From NCBI GenBank assembly GCA_034190875.2, contig CM067343.1:62610751-62674750 (forward strand): DNA of 64,000 nt, written 5' to 3'. Source of the DNA: Urechis unicinctus (taxonomy: Eukaryota; Annelida; Polychaeta; Xenopneusta; Urechidae). Below the pieces are notes generated by a model, which was given only the letters and a program-made list of their open reading frames with translations, was not told the DNA's origin and searched no databases. Within the stretch, counting starts at the first letter, position 1. Each line of letters opens with the position of its first letter. Made by a program: the position numbers and the translations under genes. This document shows positions 33,430 through 47,089 of this stretch, in pieces.

Positions 33430-34600
33430 CACGCCAATACTTCCACCTCCTGCCCTGTGTAGGATAAGTGGTGAATCACTATTTTAGTATTATTTTGCAA
33501 ATTGGTTTGATATTTATCATCTGAGCATCTAGTGATAGGTTGTTTGACTAATTCTGGATGTAGAGGATAGTTTTTCTGGGCTACAGTGAATATATATGAC
33601 AGGTGATGTGTGTGTTGTGGTGAGTATAAATTACACGCTATATAACAGCACTGCATATTGCATTTTACCTGCGATAAAGTTATTTCCATCAATTGAATGA
33701 ACCGTCGCTGAATAATAAATACTTCGGGGGAATGAATGACTGTTTTTGCTGCCACTTGCATCTATTATATGACCAGAGCGAGTATGGTAGGCTGCACAAA
33801 CTATATATTTTTTCGCTGTAATGTTGACCAGAACCTTCAACTGCTCTAACGTGCCGACATACATCACTAAATAGGAAATGACTCGAATACACTGGAATGT
33901 GATGCGAGGTGAGATATTACAACGTTTGGGAGATATACTATAACACATACTGCTTTAAAAACAATGACGAGGAAAATATAGCATACACCTCCAATTCCAT
34001 TTATGACAACATCAATTATGCGCTCTCTTTGAGATTTCAGTCTTAGCTGGAAAATGTGCTTACATAGTAACATTAACGATGTTATCTCATTTATTATTTC
34101 ATCAGCTTTGTCGCTCTCTGGCATACTATCTGCATTGTATAATCATCAATATACATATATTCACAGATGAATCCTTTTGAATAATATAATCGTAAGCTTG
34201 TAGCGCATGCCAATGCATTCAACGGATTCACTTGTTATCAGACTGATCTATGGGGATACACAAATGCGTGTAATAATCTTAGCAACCCACCAAGCCTCTA
34301 TATCGATGTCGTATTCTGGTACATTTTTGTTGCAAGTAAAACGATGCCCAGATGAAGTGCTTGACATCGATCCTTGCCCAGCCCCTCCCCATGACATTAA
34401 TATCCATACTAAACAATTTTAGGACTCGATTTGCGCTGTCCATGACTATTGGACCATTATTTTCGATTTAACAAGCGCTTGATAGTTTTTCTCGCTTGAT
34501 AGTTTATCAAAACTAAAAACCAAAAACAATAGCTAACCCGTAAACCGTTTTTCATATGCGACTTTGCTAAACAGATTACACATATACATATATATATATT
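33430..34600. other. Intergenic region with unassigned open frames
   Basis: The minus strand contains MPESDKADEIINEITSLM (34124-33990) ending at GGAG followed by GTGTAT, and an open stretch at 33890-33680 ending at CGCAG followed by GTAAAA. These could be exons of a small gene but no family is recognised and no terminal exon was found. Confidence 0.25.
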
Positions 34601-36700
34601 TAGAATAAATTTGCAGTGGAATTAAGCTACAAAATGATGTACAGTTTACAAATTAACAAACATTTATTTAGAAGCTGACCAATGTTAAACGTCAAAATAA
34701 AACCTCTTGGTTCTGCACATCTTAGTATTTAGTAGCTGACCAGCGTTTATAGAAATAGGCCCATGGGTACATGGGGGAACTTGGCGACGACATTTATTAA
34801 TCATAGCCATCAATATCTCCATTAAAATCATCAAAGTTATCTTTATAACTTTCTTCATCACACATAATAGTCATTAGCATCATTATTAGCATCATATGCC
34901 TTATCGTCATGGAAATCTTACAATTAGTTGTATGAATTAAAACGCTTACAATTCCATTAGCTGCAATTATCAGTTTTTGTTTTACGATCGAATTATTTTC
35001 AAGGGAGATACTGATGAATTTGTTTCAATCACCTTGACCTCTGTTTGCGTTCAAGATCAAAACAGAACCTCTGGGTTTTGCGCCCCAATTACACTTTCTA
35101 TTTAAAAAAATATTCAAGTTATATCGAAAATTGCGATCTATATCACGAGACAAGCAACCTTAAACATTTATTCAGAAGCTAACCAAAGTACAAGAGGCCC
35201 ATGAAAACATGGGAGAACTTGGCGAACTGTATCAAGAAGTTCGAAAAATTTCAGAATCGGCCCATAATTGACCAAGTTTTTATAGGATTTTGAATTTTTT
35301 GCAACGACAATTTCAATAAATTTTCATGACCACCGCATGTATATTGATGATTTTATAAGCAATAAAATTTATTAAAGGAATCATGTTTTCCGGGCCCATG
35401 ATAGATTGACAATGATTTGGCTGACACAAGGAAAAGCATATTTTATTAAATAGTACTGCGGCGTGCCATACTTGTCGCGCCCCGCGAGCCGACGGAGCGG
35501 CGGCGACCTTTGTGCTGCGCGACAGGTCGGCTGTTGTTAACATATAAGTGAAGAGCCAGTAGAAATGACACCCACTGTACTGCAAAGTAACGTTGTAAGA
35601 AAACTCAATTATTTACATAAGACATGCATTAGTCATAAGTTCAGAATCAAATGGGCTTCCTTCGAGAGTAAACCAATTCGCATTACGACCATTCACGATG
35701 GACAAACGACGCGATCACTTCAGATTTCAGTCCCATTTTAACTTTGATTCGTTCGTGACCGGAAATAACGTCAGCGACTTTCCCAAAAGAATTATAATTC
35801 GGTTGACGCTCTCCATGAAAACATTTGACCCACGTTTTATGACCGTCGAACGCATATTGTCGATTTTATTAGCAATCGAAAGTTTGACGAAAATTGACTG
35901 TGAAATTTGTTTTTCCAACTCAACGCACTTTGTAAACGACGAATATTTTGATAGCATATGTCAATTATCAAAGTTTGGTAATTAAATCGGCTTTTAGAAA
36001 ATGTTAATTTTTTACGATCGAACGATAATTAGTGAATTCATTGCGAAATTAAAAAGTTTAGAGATTTTGGCTACCAGAGATTTTCGACCTTCTACAATTT
36101 TTTTAGCAATGCATTATTTACGATTAAGTATATTTAAAAAAAGTTTACAATTACATTACACATCCAGCTAGAATATGTAAACTGTATTAAAATTCTAAAG
36201 CATGTACGTATTGAGCATTTAACTTGTGTCATTTTTAGAAAACTTTGATGCTTTCGTGACCAGAAGTGACGACATTGACATCCATGATATCTGGGAATCC
36301 GACTTAAGCTGTCGCGGAGGACATGTGATCCATCGGACATGTATTGACTGTTAAATAAGCGTTCGATATATTCATGAAACTTTTCTTGACATTTGGACTG
36401 ATACCACAATTTTTCGACCTTAGGCGCTTGGGAAAAGTGTTGGCTCGATGTCCACATATATATTGGGAAAAGTTTGCAATTAGAATCAGCTACACAATGA
36501 TGTAAATTTTGTAACAATCCGACCATTATTAAGGGAGTTATTCGAGATATTACTTTTTTACTTATTCGATGACCTTGACCTTAGTTTCAGGTCAAGGTCA
36601 AAACAAATCCTCTGGGTTCTGCGCATCATTGGTCCTGACAAATTGTAAAAAATTTTGAAAATTGCGACCTGTATTGTGTGACAATTGTTTTTTAACAAAC
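34600..36700. repeat. Patchwork of diverged dispersed repeats
   Basis: Three or more copies of the families seen at 12.5, 30.3 and 31.05 kb: GCCCATGGGTACATGG at 34757, ACAAGAGGCCCATGAAAA at 35188, TTGCGTTCAAGATCAAAACA at 35045, and GACCTTGACCTTAGTTTC followed by GGTCAAGGTCAAAACAAATC at 36571-36605. No gene found. Confidence 0.55.
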
Positions 36701-36850
36701 AAACATACAAACATGCATACATATATACATAGCCACAAACGCGACTGACCAACACAACTTGGGAGTTTGATGTTCAGCTTGTTGTGGCATGCGGAATGAA
36801 TCGCTGCGGTGTCCAGAATGAAGGTGCAATAAGCATGTTTTATGGTGGCA

Positions 36851-39800
36851 TGCGTACACAAGATCCGAGCCTAATCATTAATCGGGAATGGCAAACATTA
36901 ACACATAAACGTAAGATGAATGTACACGTATTTTAATGTTGTAACATTGCGAGTTTCCAGCTCAGTTTCTAATCACGTTGCTGAGGACAGGAATAGGAAG
37001 TGTGCTCATTTTAATATCTACGTTATGAGGTGCATAGATACATATTCATCAACATCCCTCTTTCTGTAAACAAAAGATAATATCTCTGCAGAACAAAATG
37101 CACTGGACTATAACTAGGTGCATTTCTGACAAAACACAAAATATCAAACAGTAACATTAATTGATGAAATCTTAAAGTTTGTCACACGTCACAAAATTGA
37201 ATAACGATATTCGCGTTCCATGTATGCCAAACATAAAATGTCTGAGTCACTTCAAATCGTTCTATTCCGCTTGGGTCTCTTGTTAGGTTGTATTGGTTAT
37301 TGTCGCATCTTCGGATTCTTTGGTTTTGCGGAAGTATTAGTGGCACGTTCGTCGGAGCTGTTAATTAGTATATTTCGTTGCTTGGATTTTTCATCGCATG
37401 GGTGTAGATGTGCGGAGATTGGGATCAGTGTATTGGTAATGGTCGCGTTGATTCAACTCAAATTCGACAGCACTTGGGCGTATGTCGACACGGTTTCTGA
37501 TATGATTCCCTCCGTCCTCTCCTTGAATGAGATATGTGCGATCCCTCAGTTGCTTAAGTACACGACCTGGTTTCCAGAATCTTTCAGTGTTTCCATTTTT
37601 CAACATTATGGTCTGGCCCGAAGCAAGTTTTGGTAAGATCCTAGCTGATTTGTTGTAATGTTTTCCCACACATATCTGTCTTTGGATTTTCCTTTCCCGA
37701 TCATTTCCAATGTTGTTTCCCTTATATGATAATTTTGTATTGATTTTCCGTCCGAACATAATCTCATCTGGGCTTTTTGCATCTTGGCCTGGCATGCTAC
37801 GTTGTTCTAGCAGCGCTAAATACATATTTGTGCCTTCGTTCAAGCATTTCCGCATCATGTTTTTGGTGATCTTCACGGCTGCGTCAGCCTTGCCATTATA
37901 TTCTTGATGGTATGGTTCTCAACCTTCCATTCTTCTACAAACTTTTTGAACTCACGGGATGTGAACTGTGTACCATTATCACTAACGAGTAGTTTGGGAC
38001 TTTCATATCTGGCACACATTTTTTTCAATAGCATTTGTCACATTCCGACTTGATGCTTGACTAAGGTATTCCACTTCAATAAAATTTGTGTTGTAGTCCA
38101 CCGCTACGAGGTAATCGCGACCTTCAAGCTGGAACAGATCGCAACCAATTTTCTCCCATGGTTGTTCAGCTATGTCATGCATAATGAGTGGTTCTTTGGG
38201 GTTTGCTGGTTTTTTCTCTTGGCAGACTTTGCATTCTTCAGCCATAATCTGGATTTCCTTTGTCATACCAGGCCAATAAATTGTTTCCCTGGCCCGGCGC
38301 ATCATTGTATCCGCAGCATTGTGCGATGAGTGTAATTTCTGGGGTTTTTTTTTAACGCAAACTCTTGGGGATGTACACACGTTCCCCTTTGAAGATCATT
38401 TCGTTTTCGTATGATAATGTATCTCGGATACGGTAGAATCCTCTGGTTTCCTCTCCTATTTTTGTTTTTGCTCTGGCCAGCCTTTTAGGATGTAGTGTAT
38501 TATTATTTCACCTTGTTCGTCCATGGTTGTAGCCTGTTGGATTTCCTTTGCTTTCCTGTCCGGAATGTCAATTTGGGAAACGGCACAGATTCTTGGGTCA
38601 GGGTTGTCATCCTGCACTTCCAGGTAAGCGCGACTTAAAGTGTCCGCTAAGTACAGATTTTCTCCTTTCATCCAGATATAATCGTAGTCATATGTGAACA
38701 TTCTCATCATCAGAGATTGTACTCATTTGGTTGCTTGGCTCAGAGGTTTTGCTAGGATGCTTTCCAGAGGTTTGTGGTCATTGTATATTATTACCTTCCT
38801 TCCGTAGGTATATTGGTCGAACTTCTCAAGACCAAATACAACAGCTAGTGTTTCTTTTTTCAGTTGTGACCATTTCCTTTCATTACTCCTTAAATTTCTT
38901 GAAGCATACTCTGTAGGTTTTCCATCCTGCATTAACACAGCACCAAGGCCTTTCACTGAGCTGTCAACTTGGAGAACGAGTTCCTTGTTGGGGTCGTAGT
39001 ATGTGAGAACAGGTGATTTGCACATTTTGAGTTTGAGCTTTTTGAATGCTTGATCGCATTCTTCAGACCACATAAAATCAGTGTCCTTCCTTGTCAATCG
39101 ATGGATAGGTTGAAGGCCGTCAGCCAAGTTTGGAGTGTATCGGCCAAGATATTGAATGATCCCACACAAACGACGCACTTCAGTCACATCATCAGGTATC
39201 GGCATCTCTTGAATGGATTTGACTTTCTCCTTGCTTGTACTGATTCCATCTTTTGAGAGTCTGTGACCCAAATATTCAATTTCACTTTTCTTCAAGGGCA
39301 TCTTTGATTTGTTCAAGATGATTTCTCTTTCCTCACATCTTTTTAGCAGATTTTCAAGGTTAGCAGAATGGTTCTTATCCGCTTCTTGTTGAGTGCTCCC
39401 ACATCCCAATACTACGATATCATCTGCTACACACACGACACCTTCCAGGTCATTCAAAGCATGGTGAAGTATCTTTTGAAAGATTTCACTGGACACCTTT
39501 AACCCAAAAGGTAAACGAGTCCACCGGAATCGACCGATAGGTGTGATCATAGTGGTTAGTTTAGAGGACTCCTCATCTAGCTTTATATGCCAAAAAGCTT
39601 CTTTGACATCCACTTTGCATTTAGTAGTTTTGGCAGAACGTCGTCGAGAGTAGGAAGTATGTAGTGCTCCCTCTGAAGAGCTTTGGTAAGTGGTTGTGGG
39701 TCTATACATATCCTTATAGTTCCGTTTGGCTTCAGAGCTGCTGCCATTTGTGATACCCACTTCATTGGTTCATCTACTGGCACTTAAATGTTTCTGTCCA

Positions 39801-41493
39801 CCAGTTTACTAATTGCATCGTTGACTTCATTCTCAATAGATATGGGAATTTTCCTGCAAGGTAATATATTCGAAGGTATTGAAGGGTCAATCGTTAATGT
39901 CGTTTCACCCAAATTCCCAAGATCTTCGCGATTTTCTATTATGGCGACTTGAAAGTTGTCCGTACATAAAATCCATTGCTTTGCATGTTTCTGCGTCTAG
40001 GATACATTGCAGATTATTCTCAATAACATTAAATAGCACAATGTATTCTTGGTTGTTCTTTGGATTTGTCACGTTCAGGTCAACTTCACCCAGACATTTT
40101 TGTTTGGTGTTGTTCCACATGTAAAGATTTCCTGTGGTTCTCTTCACTTGTGATCTCTGAACACAACGTGAGTTATACAGTTCACCTTGGTCCAAAAGAA
40201 ATTTGACTTGGCAATCATTGATAGTCATCATAGCGTAAGACCTTGTGTCCTTTGAAGAGTGGACTGCTGACAACCATTTCTCACTGCTGTCGCTATCCGA
40301 ATTATCCCTCCCTACTGATTGGACCTTTGATTTTTAACATTTCGTGCTGAAGTGATTCCAACCATTGCAGTTTCTGCACTGTTTTTCAAACGCTGGATAG
40401 TTCGTTTTGTATTTCTCGTGTGACTTCCCACAGAAATTACAATCATCAATCATTTGTTTGGAGCTTTTAGCTTCCATAGTATGTATAGATGACTTATCCA
40501 CTTTCTCTATGGATTTTGGGTTGTTCATTTCTAGAACATGTTGTGCAGATTGTTCATGGTTTCTACAAATTTCCGTAGTCTTTTGCAAATCGAGGTTCAC
40601 TTCTCGAAGAAGAAGTTCCTGCACTTTTCCTTTTGTAGTGAAAACAATCTTATCACGATCGAGCATTCGATCGCGCTCTTTAAAATTACAAGCATCTGCC
40701 TTGTTTCTTAGCTCTGTTAAGAAAATGTCAAATGGAATTGACCACGGAACATTCCAAAATCGATAGCTCATGAGGACTACCGATTATCGGGGATTGCAAT
40801 AACTTTTAATCATTGACAACAGATTTGCCGGTTCCTTTTTGTCTTCTTCCGACATGACAGTTCCATCGGAATTTTTCCATGTGAAATGTTCAGAGGCTAA
40901 TATTATAACTTTGCCAGCACAGTAGAGAATAGTGGCTCTCTGTTGTTCCCTGGATTGCTCACTATTTCCAGAGGCTACCAGATACACATCCAAATTTCGA
41001 CGCCATTTTTTTGTGATTTTCGCTCAAATTTGGATCATGTCATCTAGGAAAGTATTCCATTTGAAATTAGATGCAGCCATTTTCGCCAGTGACTAACTCA
41101 ATATCTCCTCATAAAGGAGTTGATAAACTTGAACATACACTAAATATGTAGTGGCACTTTTCTAATGCAACGTTCACAGTTTCATCACAAGTTTCGATGC
41201 AGACATTAACAACAACAAAAGTCACTTTCCTGACAATCGCATCAGTTTCTTCCAAAATGTGTAGGTTGTAGTCTCTATCCGCTTGCCACCATGTTGCGAG
41301 ATCCGAGCGTAATCATTAATTTGGGAATGGCAAACATTAACACATAAACGTAAGATGGATGTACACGTATTTTAATGTTGTAACATTCCGAGTTTCCAGC
41401 TCAGTTTCCAATCACGTTGCTGAGGACAGGAAGAGGAAGTGTGCTCATTATAATATCTACGTTACGATATGCATAGATACATATTTATCAACA
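36851..41493 (-). mobile_element. Ty3/gypsy LTR retrotransposon fossil, full-length layout
   Basis: A 4.6-kb minus-strand element with two LTRs of about 200 bp (36851-37054 and 41292-41493), about 95 percent alike by eye (roughly ten mismatches over 190 bp), suggesting moderate age. A polypurine tract lies next to the left LTR and a primer-binding-site-like TGGTGGCAAGC next to the right one. Parts in element order: gag with a CCHC-type zinc knuckle region (about 40771-40334), aspartic-protease region (about 40270-39900), reverse transcriptase and RNase H (about 39780-38720), integrase with its HHCC-like and catalytic core regions (about 38380-37390). The order RT, RNase H, integrase is that of Ty3/gypsy. 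Internal frames are broken in several places, perhaps four to six. No clear target duplication was seen. Confidence 0.85.
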
Positions 41494-41544
41494 GGTAGAT
41501 TGTAAAATTTATCTTACACTGTTTCCCATATTCTATGGACATTT

Positions 41545-41800
41545 TTTACATCAGCAGTATAGCTTAAAACCAGTACCTCCACCGAAGCTGTGAAAGATGA
41601 GGTATCCTGGAAAATCACTACATCCTTCGACCTGCTTGCGAATGCGATCCAAATGGTGACCATCAGGTTGAATACCATGCTCCAGGCAGAACAACTCCCA
41701 GCAGGCGTTTCCTCTCTGTACGCCGGCCTGACCATTAAGGATACTGATAAACTTACTCTGAAAACAATACCAGGCGCAGGTCAAGACTTTCATACATCAG
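41545..41800 (-). pseudogene. Alpha-tubulin N-terminal pseudogene fragment
   Basis: Minus strand reads [31 protein letters not shown] and then jumps to [20 protein letters not shown] and HSFGGGTGF, so residues from about 35 to 120 of alpha-tubulin are missing. TATTGTTTTCAG just before the coding part is the same intron acceptor as in the intact neighbour, so this copy arose by DNA duplication and not by retrotransposition. It sits about 50 bp from the gypsy LTR. Confidence 0.8.
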
Positions 41801-42030
41801 TGACTTCATTCTGGCATTCTTCTCAAAACCGTGTGCAAAATGATCGATTACATTCTCTACATAATAAATCACATTAATTGACTTAGATTAACATATAGTG
41901 TTATCTATTTGATTTGATTAATTGAAGCAACTTTCGCTATTCATATTCATATTCAAGATCGTCCATGATTGACAAAAAAAAATATCGCATTGTTGTCTTT
42001 ATTTTAACCAGTAAAAAAAGATCCAATCCA

Positions 42031-42162
<132 letters not shown>

Positions 42163-42705
42163 TGGCTAGCTTTTATCACGCGTAAATAAGGTCAATACAA
42201 TATAAAATATCGCGTGACACGTGGTATTTACATGATATTAAAGACAGTAAACAATTATAAAGTAATGCCCATTTTTTATTCAAGTCAGATGTTTCCAGTT
42301 AGTAGATATGGACAGATTAAAACACTGCAGGCATTTTACATGCGCTTAACAAAAACCAAACAAAAACGACAACAAAACAATAATTTACAATAATTTACAG
42401 GCTATATCACATATAACAATAGTAAGCAGAACAATGTCATCTTCGAGTCAATCCATATTTCAACATATCGTGGGTGAGAACGTCCACAGTCATCAACAGT
42501 AGTTTTTAACTTATCATGGTTGCTAATGTCTTGTCACTAAATATTGTGACTATTACTGCAGAGCAGCTTACAATCTTTATGTCAAAGATAGACCAGTTTT
42601 CCAACCAGGCCAAAGAATTATACATGCATCGATGCAGTATTAAGCCTCTTGGTTAAATGGATAAAGATACAGCTGTCGTAGCACACTTGCAGGCCTCATC
42701 AAACC

Positions 42706-44169
42706 TTAGTATTCCACTCCTTCCATAAAAGCCTCCATTGTATCGACTGCAACCTCTTCGTAATCCTTCTCCAGGGCTGCAAGATCCTCACGGGCCTCCG
42801 AAAATTCTCCTATTTGCATACCCTCCTTAATGTACCAGTGGACAAAGGCATTCTTTGCGTACATGAGATCGAACTTGTGGTCTAGACGACCCCAGGCCTC
42901 AGCGATGGCGGTGTTGTTGCTCAACATGCACACGGCACGCTGCACACTTGCCAAGTCATCACCAGGCACGGCTCTAGGTGGCTGCTTGCTGATACCTATC
43001 TTGAATGCAGTGGGGCACCAGTCGACGAAATCCACAGTACGATTGGCTTTAAGCGTAGCAATAGCACCGTTGATATCGCTTGGGACGACGTTACCGCGGT
43101 AGAGCATGCAGCAAGCCATGTATTTGCCTTCACGGGGATCACACTTGAGCATTTGATTGGCAGGGTCGAAGCAGGCATTGGTAATGTCGGATACCGTCTG
43201 CTGCTCGTAGTAGGCACGCTCAACAGAGACCAGAGGGGCATAGGAGGGCAGCAGGAAGTGGATCCGTGGGTAGGGCACCATGTTGGTCAGAAACTCATTT
43301 AAATTGAAGGCATCTTCAAACCTGAGGGAGGCGGTAACAGATGATACAACCTGAGCAATAAGTCTGTTGATGTTGGAATAACTTGGGCCCTCAACATCCA
43401 GAAAACGGGAACATATGTCGAACATGGCTTCATTGTTAAACATGAAGGCGCAGTCGGCATGGTCAATGGTATTGTGGGTTGCCAGGACGCAGTTGTAAGG
43501 CTCAACAATCGACGTGGATCTGTGAGAATCTGAGAAGATAGCGAAGTCGAGCTTGGACGTCTTGTGAAACTCGTCAGATAAGCGCTCCATCAATAGTGAA
43601 GTGAAGCCTGACCCAGTGCCCCCGCCCAGGCTGTGGTAGATGAAGAAACCCTGGAGACCACTGCATTGATCGGCCAGCTTACGGACTCGATCCTGAACCA
43701 GGTCAATCACCTCCCTGCCTACGCTGTAGTAACCACGCGCGTAGATGTTGGACGCGTCCTCTTTACCGGAAATGAGATGATCGGGATGAAACAACTTGCC
43801 GTAAGCGCCCCTCCGAACCTCATCTGTAGCGATAGCAGATATTACAAAATATATATTGTGCATTTTATTGGGATCATGGTGAATTAACGGAGCTTTAATG
43901 TGTTTCAATAAAGCACTTCGCTAAAGAGGCAGTCACTAGATCTCACCGACAACAGTTGGCTCCAGATCGAGGTGGACTGCTCTTGGTACGTATTTACCAG
44001 TGCCACTCTCACTGAAGAACGTGTTGAGGGAGTGGCAACCTTTTCCTAGGGAGGTGTCACTGCCCTTGCATCCATCAGGCTCTATGCCATGCTCCAGGCA
44101 GAACAACTCCCAGCAGGCGTTTCCTATCTGTATGCCGGCCTGGCCGATATGGATACTGATACACTCCCT
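42706..44169 (-). CDS. Divergent alpha-tubulin, intact
   Basis: Microtubule subunit. Exon 44169-43947 begins [12 protein letters not shown] after a TTTTCAG acceptor, so the start Met lies alone in an upstream exon, the classic alpha-tubulin first intron; it was not located. Exon 43823-42706 continues [18 protein letters not shown] to the stop at 42706. With the Met the protein is 447 aa (usual length about 450). The GTP-binding loop GGGTGSG and the catalytic Glu in NEFLTN (counterpart of Glu254) are kept. Unusual: Lys40 is replaced by Thr (GSDTSLGKG), two residues are missing just before the catalytic Glu, and the tail is [14 protein letters not shown], with few acidic residues but still ending in Tyr. 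Reading frame is fully open, unlike the two neighbouring fragments. It may be a tissue-specific paralogue, for example testis; that is an inference. Confidence 0.9.
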
Positions 44170-44280
44170 CTGAAAACAATACCAGGCGCAGGTCATGATC
44201 ACCGACTCACGGAGTACGCCGCCGTGTGGTCCAAATCAATTAGGCGTTAATTTAAAGAAAAAAAATAATCCAAAACGCCT

Positions 44281-44700
44281 TCGGTTATATTATATCATCT
44301 GTTTACCATCCACATAGAAAATTTGACAAATGAATACGAATATAAGAATAGGGAGAAAGAATGTTCAGTGTGGGGGGGGGGGGGAGTACATGGTACTTAA
44401 GATGCATTTTTCGGCGATTTGGTAAAATTTTACCTCCATTTTGTGTGAAGTTGTAATGGGAAACACCAAATCATCGCTAGTTAATCGATATAGGAGATTG
44501 GTACATGTAATGTAACCTATGCCGAGTGAATCGTAAGAACGGTTTCCAAGTGAGGGGACCAGCATCCCCTGAAACTCCCTCTTGGCCCAACAAGGTATCG
44601 AACCCAAAATATTTATAACCAAATAACCCATCTACCGGAATCAATATCGTTTAGACCCCAAGGTTTACTTGCTATCCTTCTTACTCGACAGAAATTGAAT
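44281..44700. repeat. Dispersed SINE-like repeat, copy A
   Basis: Shares ordered blocks with 45370-45630: CTTAA then ATGCATTTT, GGGAACACCAAA followed by TCG, a TCGAACCC or CTCGAACTT motif whose reverse complement looks like a polymerase III B box (GGGTTCGATACC), and ACAGAAATTGA at the end. No A box was identified, so the SINE label is tentative. Confidence 0.4.
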
Positions 44701-45369
44701 TAAAGGATCTAATAATCACTATCTGGAAAGGGGATCCAGCCATTTTGGTAAGATTTACATTATTGGTAGTGTATACCGTGTGCCATATTTGGTTTAAGAT
44801 TCACGGCTCGTCAAAAAAAAAAGAAATCTTTACAAAGGCCATACAAACAGAGTCACCGACTCGACTTGAGTTTCTAAATTTCATTCACAAATGTAGTAGG
44901 AAATCGGTTAATAAAGATTTTTTATTATTTAACGTGTCCTTAAAAGTATCTAATGCATTTTAGCATCAGTTTAGTGATTTCATTATAATTGGTCGTCGTT
45001 GGGAAAAAATATATGGTCGCGACTGTCCTGCTTTTTGCATTGGACCAGAGCTTAAATGTGCATTTATATAAATAAAAATAAGTCTAATCTATGACCCCTG
45101 CTATTTCTCTAGCTGAATCCTTATTCTTGACGGGACGTGAATTACCAACCAGGCGAGACTGAGGTGTGGGAGGCAAACAGTTGGCATGTTACGTGCATAA
45201 TAGAGGCACCCTCCAGTAAGTCGATCATAAAAAAGCCTCTTGGTACGCAGGGGAAGCTGGTAAATACAGCGATCAACCTGTTATGGCTCGTCAAGGCTTG
45301 AGGTAGTTACCGTGTATATGGGTATATATGGTATATCATCATGCAAATTACACAAATGAATACAAACGG

Positions 45370-45630
45370 CATGTCATCCTTAAACATGCATTTTGTCGGT
45401 GATAGGCTCAATTTGTATTTTGTTGCAGTTTTTGTCTACTGGGAACACCAAAACATCGATAGCTCACATAATACGGCGCTTTGCACACGACATCCGATGT
45501 GTCTACCACGTGCTTAGATACAACAGACGTCACAGATTGGACTCGAACTTACGAATATCATTTCCACAAGTTGTAGGGAATCGCTGAATACGTTTTTCTT
45601 CACAACAGAAATTGATGGGTTTTTTTGGGT
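45370..45630. repeat. Dispersed SINE-like repeat, copy B
   Basis: Second copy of the family at 44281-44700, with the same block order. Reverse complement includes AAGTTCGAGTCC, a good B-box match. Confidence 0.4.
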
Positions 45631-45639
45631 TTTTTTAAA

Positions 45640-47080
45640 GCACATTTATCATTCGTTGAATGGAATATTACGATTTACTTTACCAATGATTTTTTTACGG
45701 ATAGAGTTGTATCGACATTTAATTGTTTTTTATTACCCTACATCGGAATAATTATCCAATACAAATCTGGCACGCCTCTTTTTGATTATGATGCTCACTC
45801 AAATTGTGAAGTAACTGTTCAATCAATATATAAGTTTGCGTGAAACCACCCACCTGAGAGCCGATACGCTATTAAAAGCAATCACACCAACACTATGTGA
45901 TGTGCATTATCAATCGTGAACTACCTGTAGGAAAAATACGCAGTAGAACACCCATATAATGAGGTTGCCATGGATACGATATACACGTGCTGTCGTACGA
46001 ATTAAAAACGTGTGAACATCATTCGAAACTTTCCGCAACATTTCAGAATATTTCTTAATAAAAGAAGCGTTAATTGTTTTGTAGCGTCATTGAATCAGCG
46101 AGTTTATATAGTTCCTTCAGTTGCAAAGCGATACTAATATTCGTTAAATCGATTATTGAATTACTTGTAATAACCCGCAGGACGACGATTGCTCCGTCGC
46201 CTCTATTGCGGTAACCTGATTGTACAGGTAACTTAACTCACCATTGTGGCTGTTTCAGTTCACAATCTCGATGAAGTCAAAGCGTGACAAGAAGCGTCTA
46301 TTAGGTTATGGTCCCACTCACTTTTGGGTTAGGATAAGGCTGTCTCATCAAATAACAAAACCAATTGCAGTGACAATACGAAGCGGTGAGGGCACTCTTA
46401 AACAATTCGGCCAAAATTCGAGGACAGACGATGTTTAAGAGTTTTTAAACAAATCAAAAATGGTTTCTCTCAACAGTGCCAAGTATACAGTACGTATCTG
46501 CAAATTCGATGAGGTAAATAAACATTCATTTTTGATTATTAATTCAGCGTCACGACTAGAGCCGAACACAAAACTAGCTATCATCGGAGGCAGATTCCCT
46601 GTTAACTCCCAAATGTCATATGACATCAGCTTGAAACAAGAAAGCTGAAACAGTCAGGGATTCTGAGAGAACCACCCTCCAGGCAAGACATATTGGTTCC
46701 ATAATAAAGTCAGAACGCTGATCAAGCGTTGGCGTTAAAAACTGCGCAAATGAAAAGAAAAACAAATCCTCAGAGCAGTTACAGTCGGTGAACGATGTAT
46801 CGTTAAGGCGGTGACTTGTTTTTGGAGCACGTTGGACTACTGCTGAAATAGGTGAAATGAAACACGTGGGCGTTGTAGCGCGTGTTATTTCACGACTTCT
46901 CCGGGCCTATGCCGTTTCCGGTAAATAGCTGAGTATCAAAAGGTCAATGTTCATCTGAGGTCAATTTTGTTGATGTAGGCGTAGGGCGCTAAAGTTTTTA
47001 TGTGTGTGTGTGGGGTGGGGGGTGGAGGACAGAGGGTAAATTCACACGTGGACGCCGCGGGATTTGTGATGTATGGCTGC
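45640..47080. other. Intergenic region, nothing recognised
   Basis: Low-G+C sequence with short unrelated open frames and a GTGTGTG run near 47000. No family resemblance found. Confidence 0.5.
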
Positions 47081-47089
47081 ATATGTTCG

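Noticed and set aside
37220-38329. Plus-strand open frames at 37.2-38.3 kb as host genes
   Set aside because: They are opposite the integrase region of the gypsy fossil and have no family resemblance.
42830-43887. Plus-strand open frames over the tubulin gene
   Set aside because: Antisense shadows of the intact minus-strand alpha-tubulin exon.
44170-44202. Extending the tubulin first exon to an in-frame ATG at 44202
   Set aside because: The extra residues ([11 protein letters not shown]) are translated intron; a TTTTCAG acceptor sits exactly before the conserved REC start.
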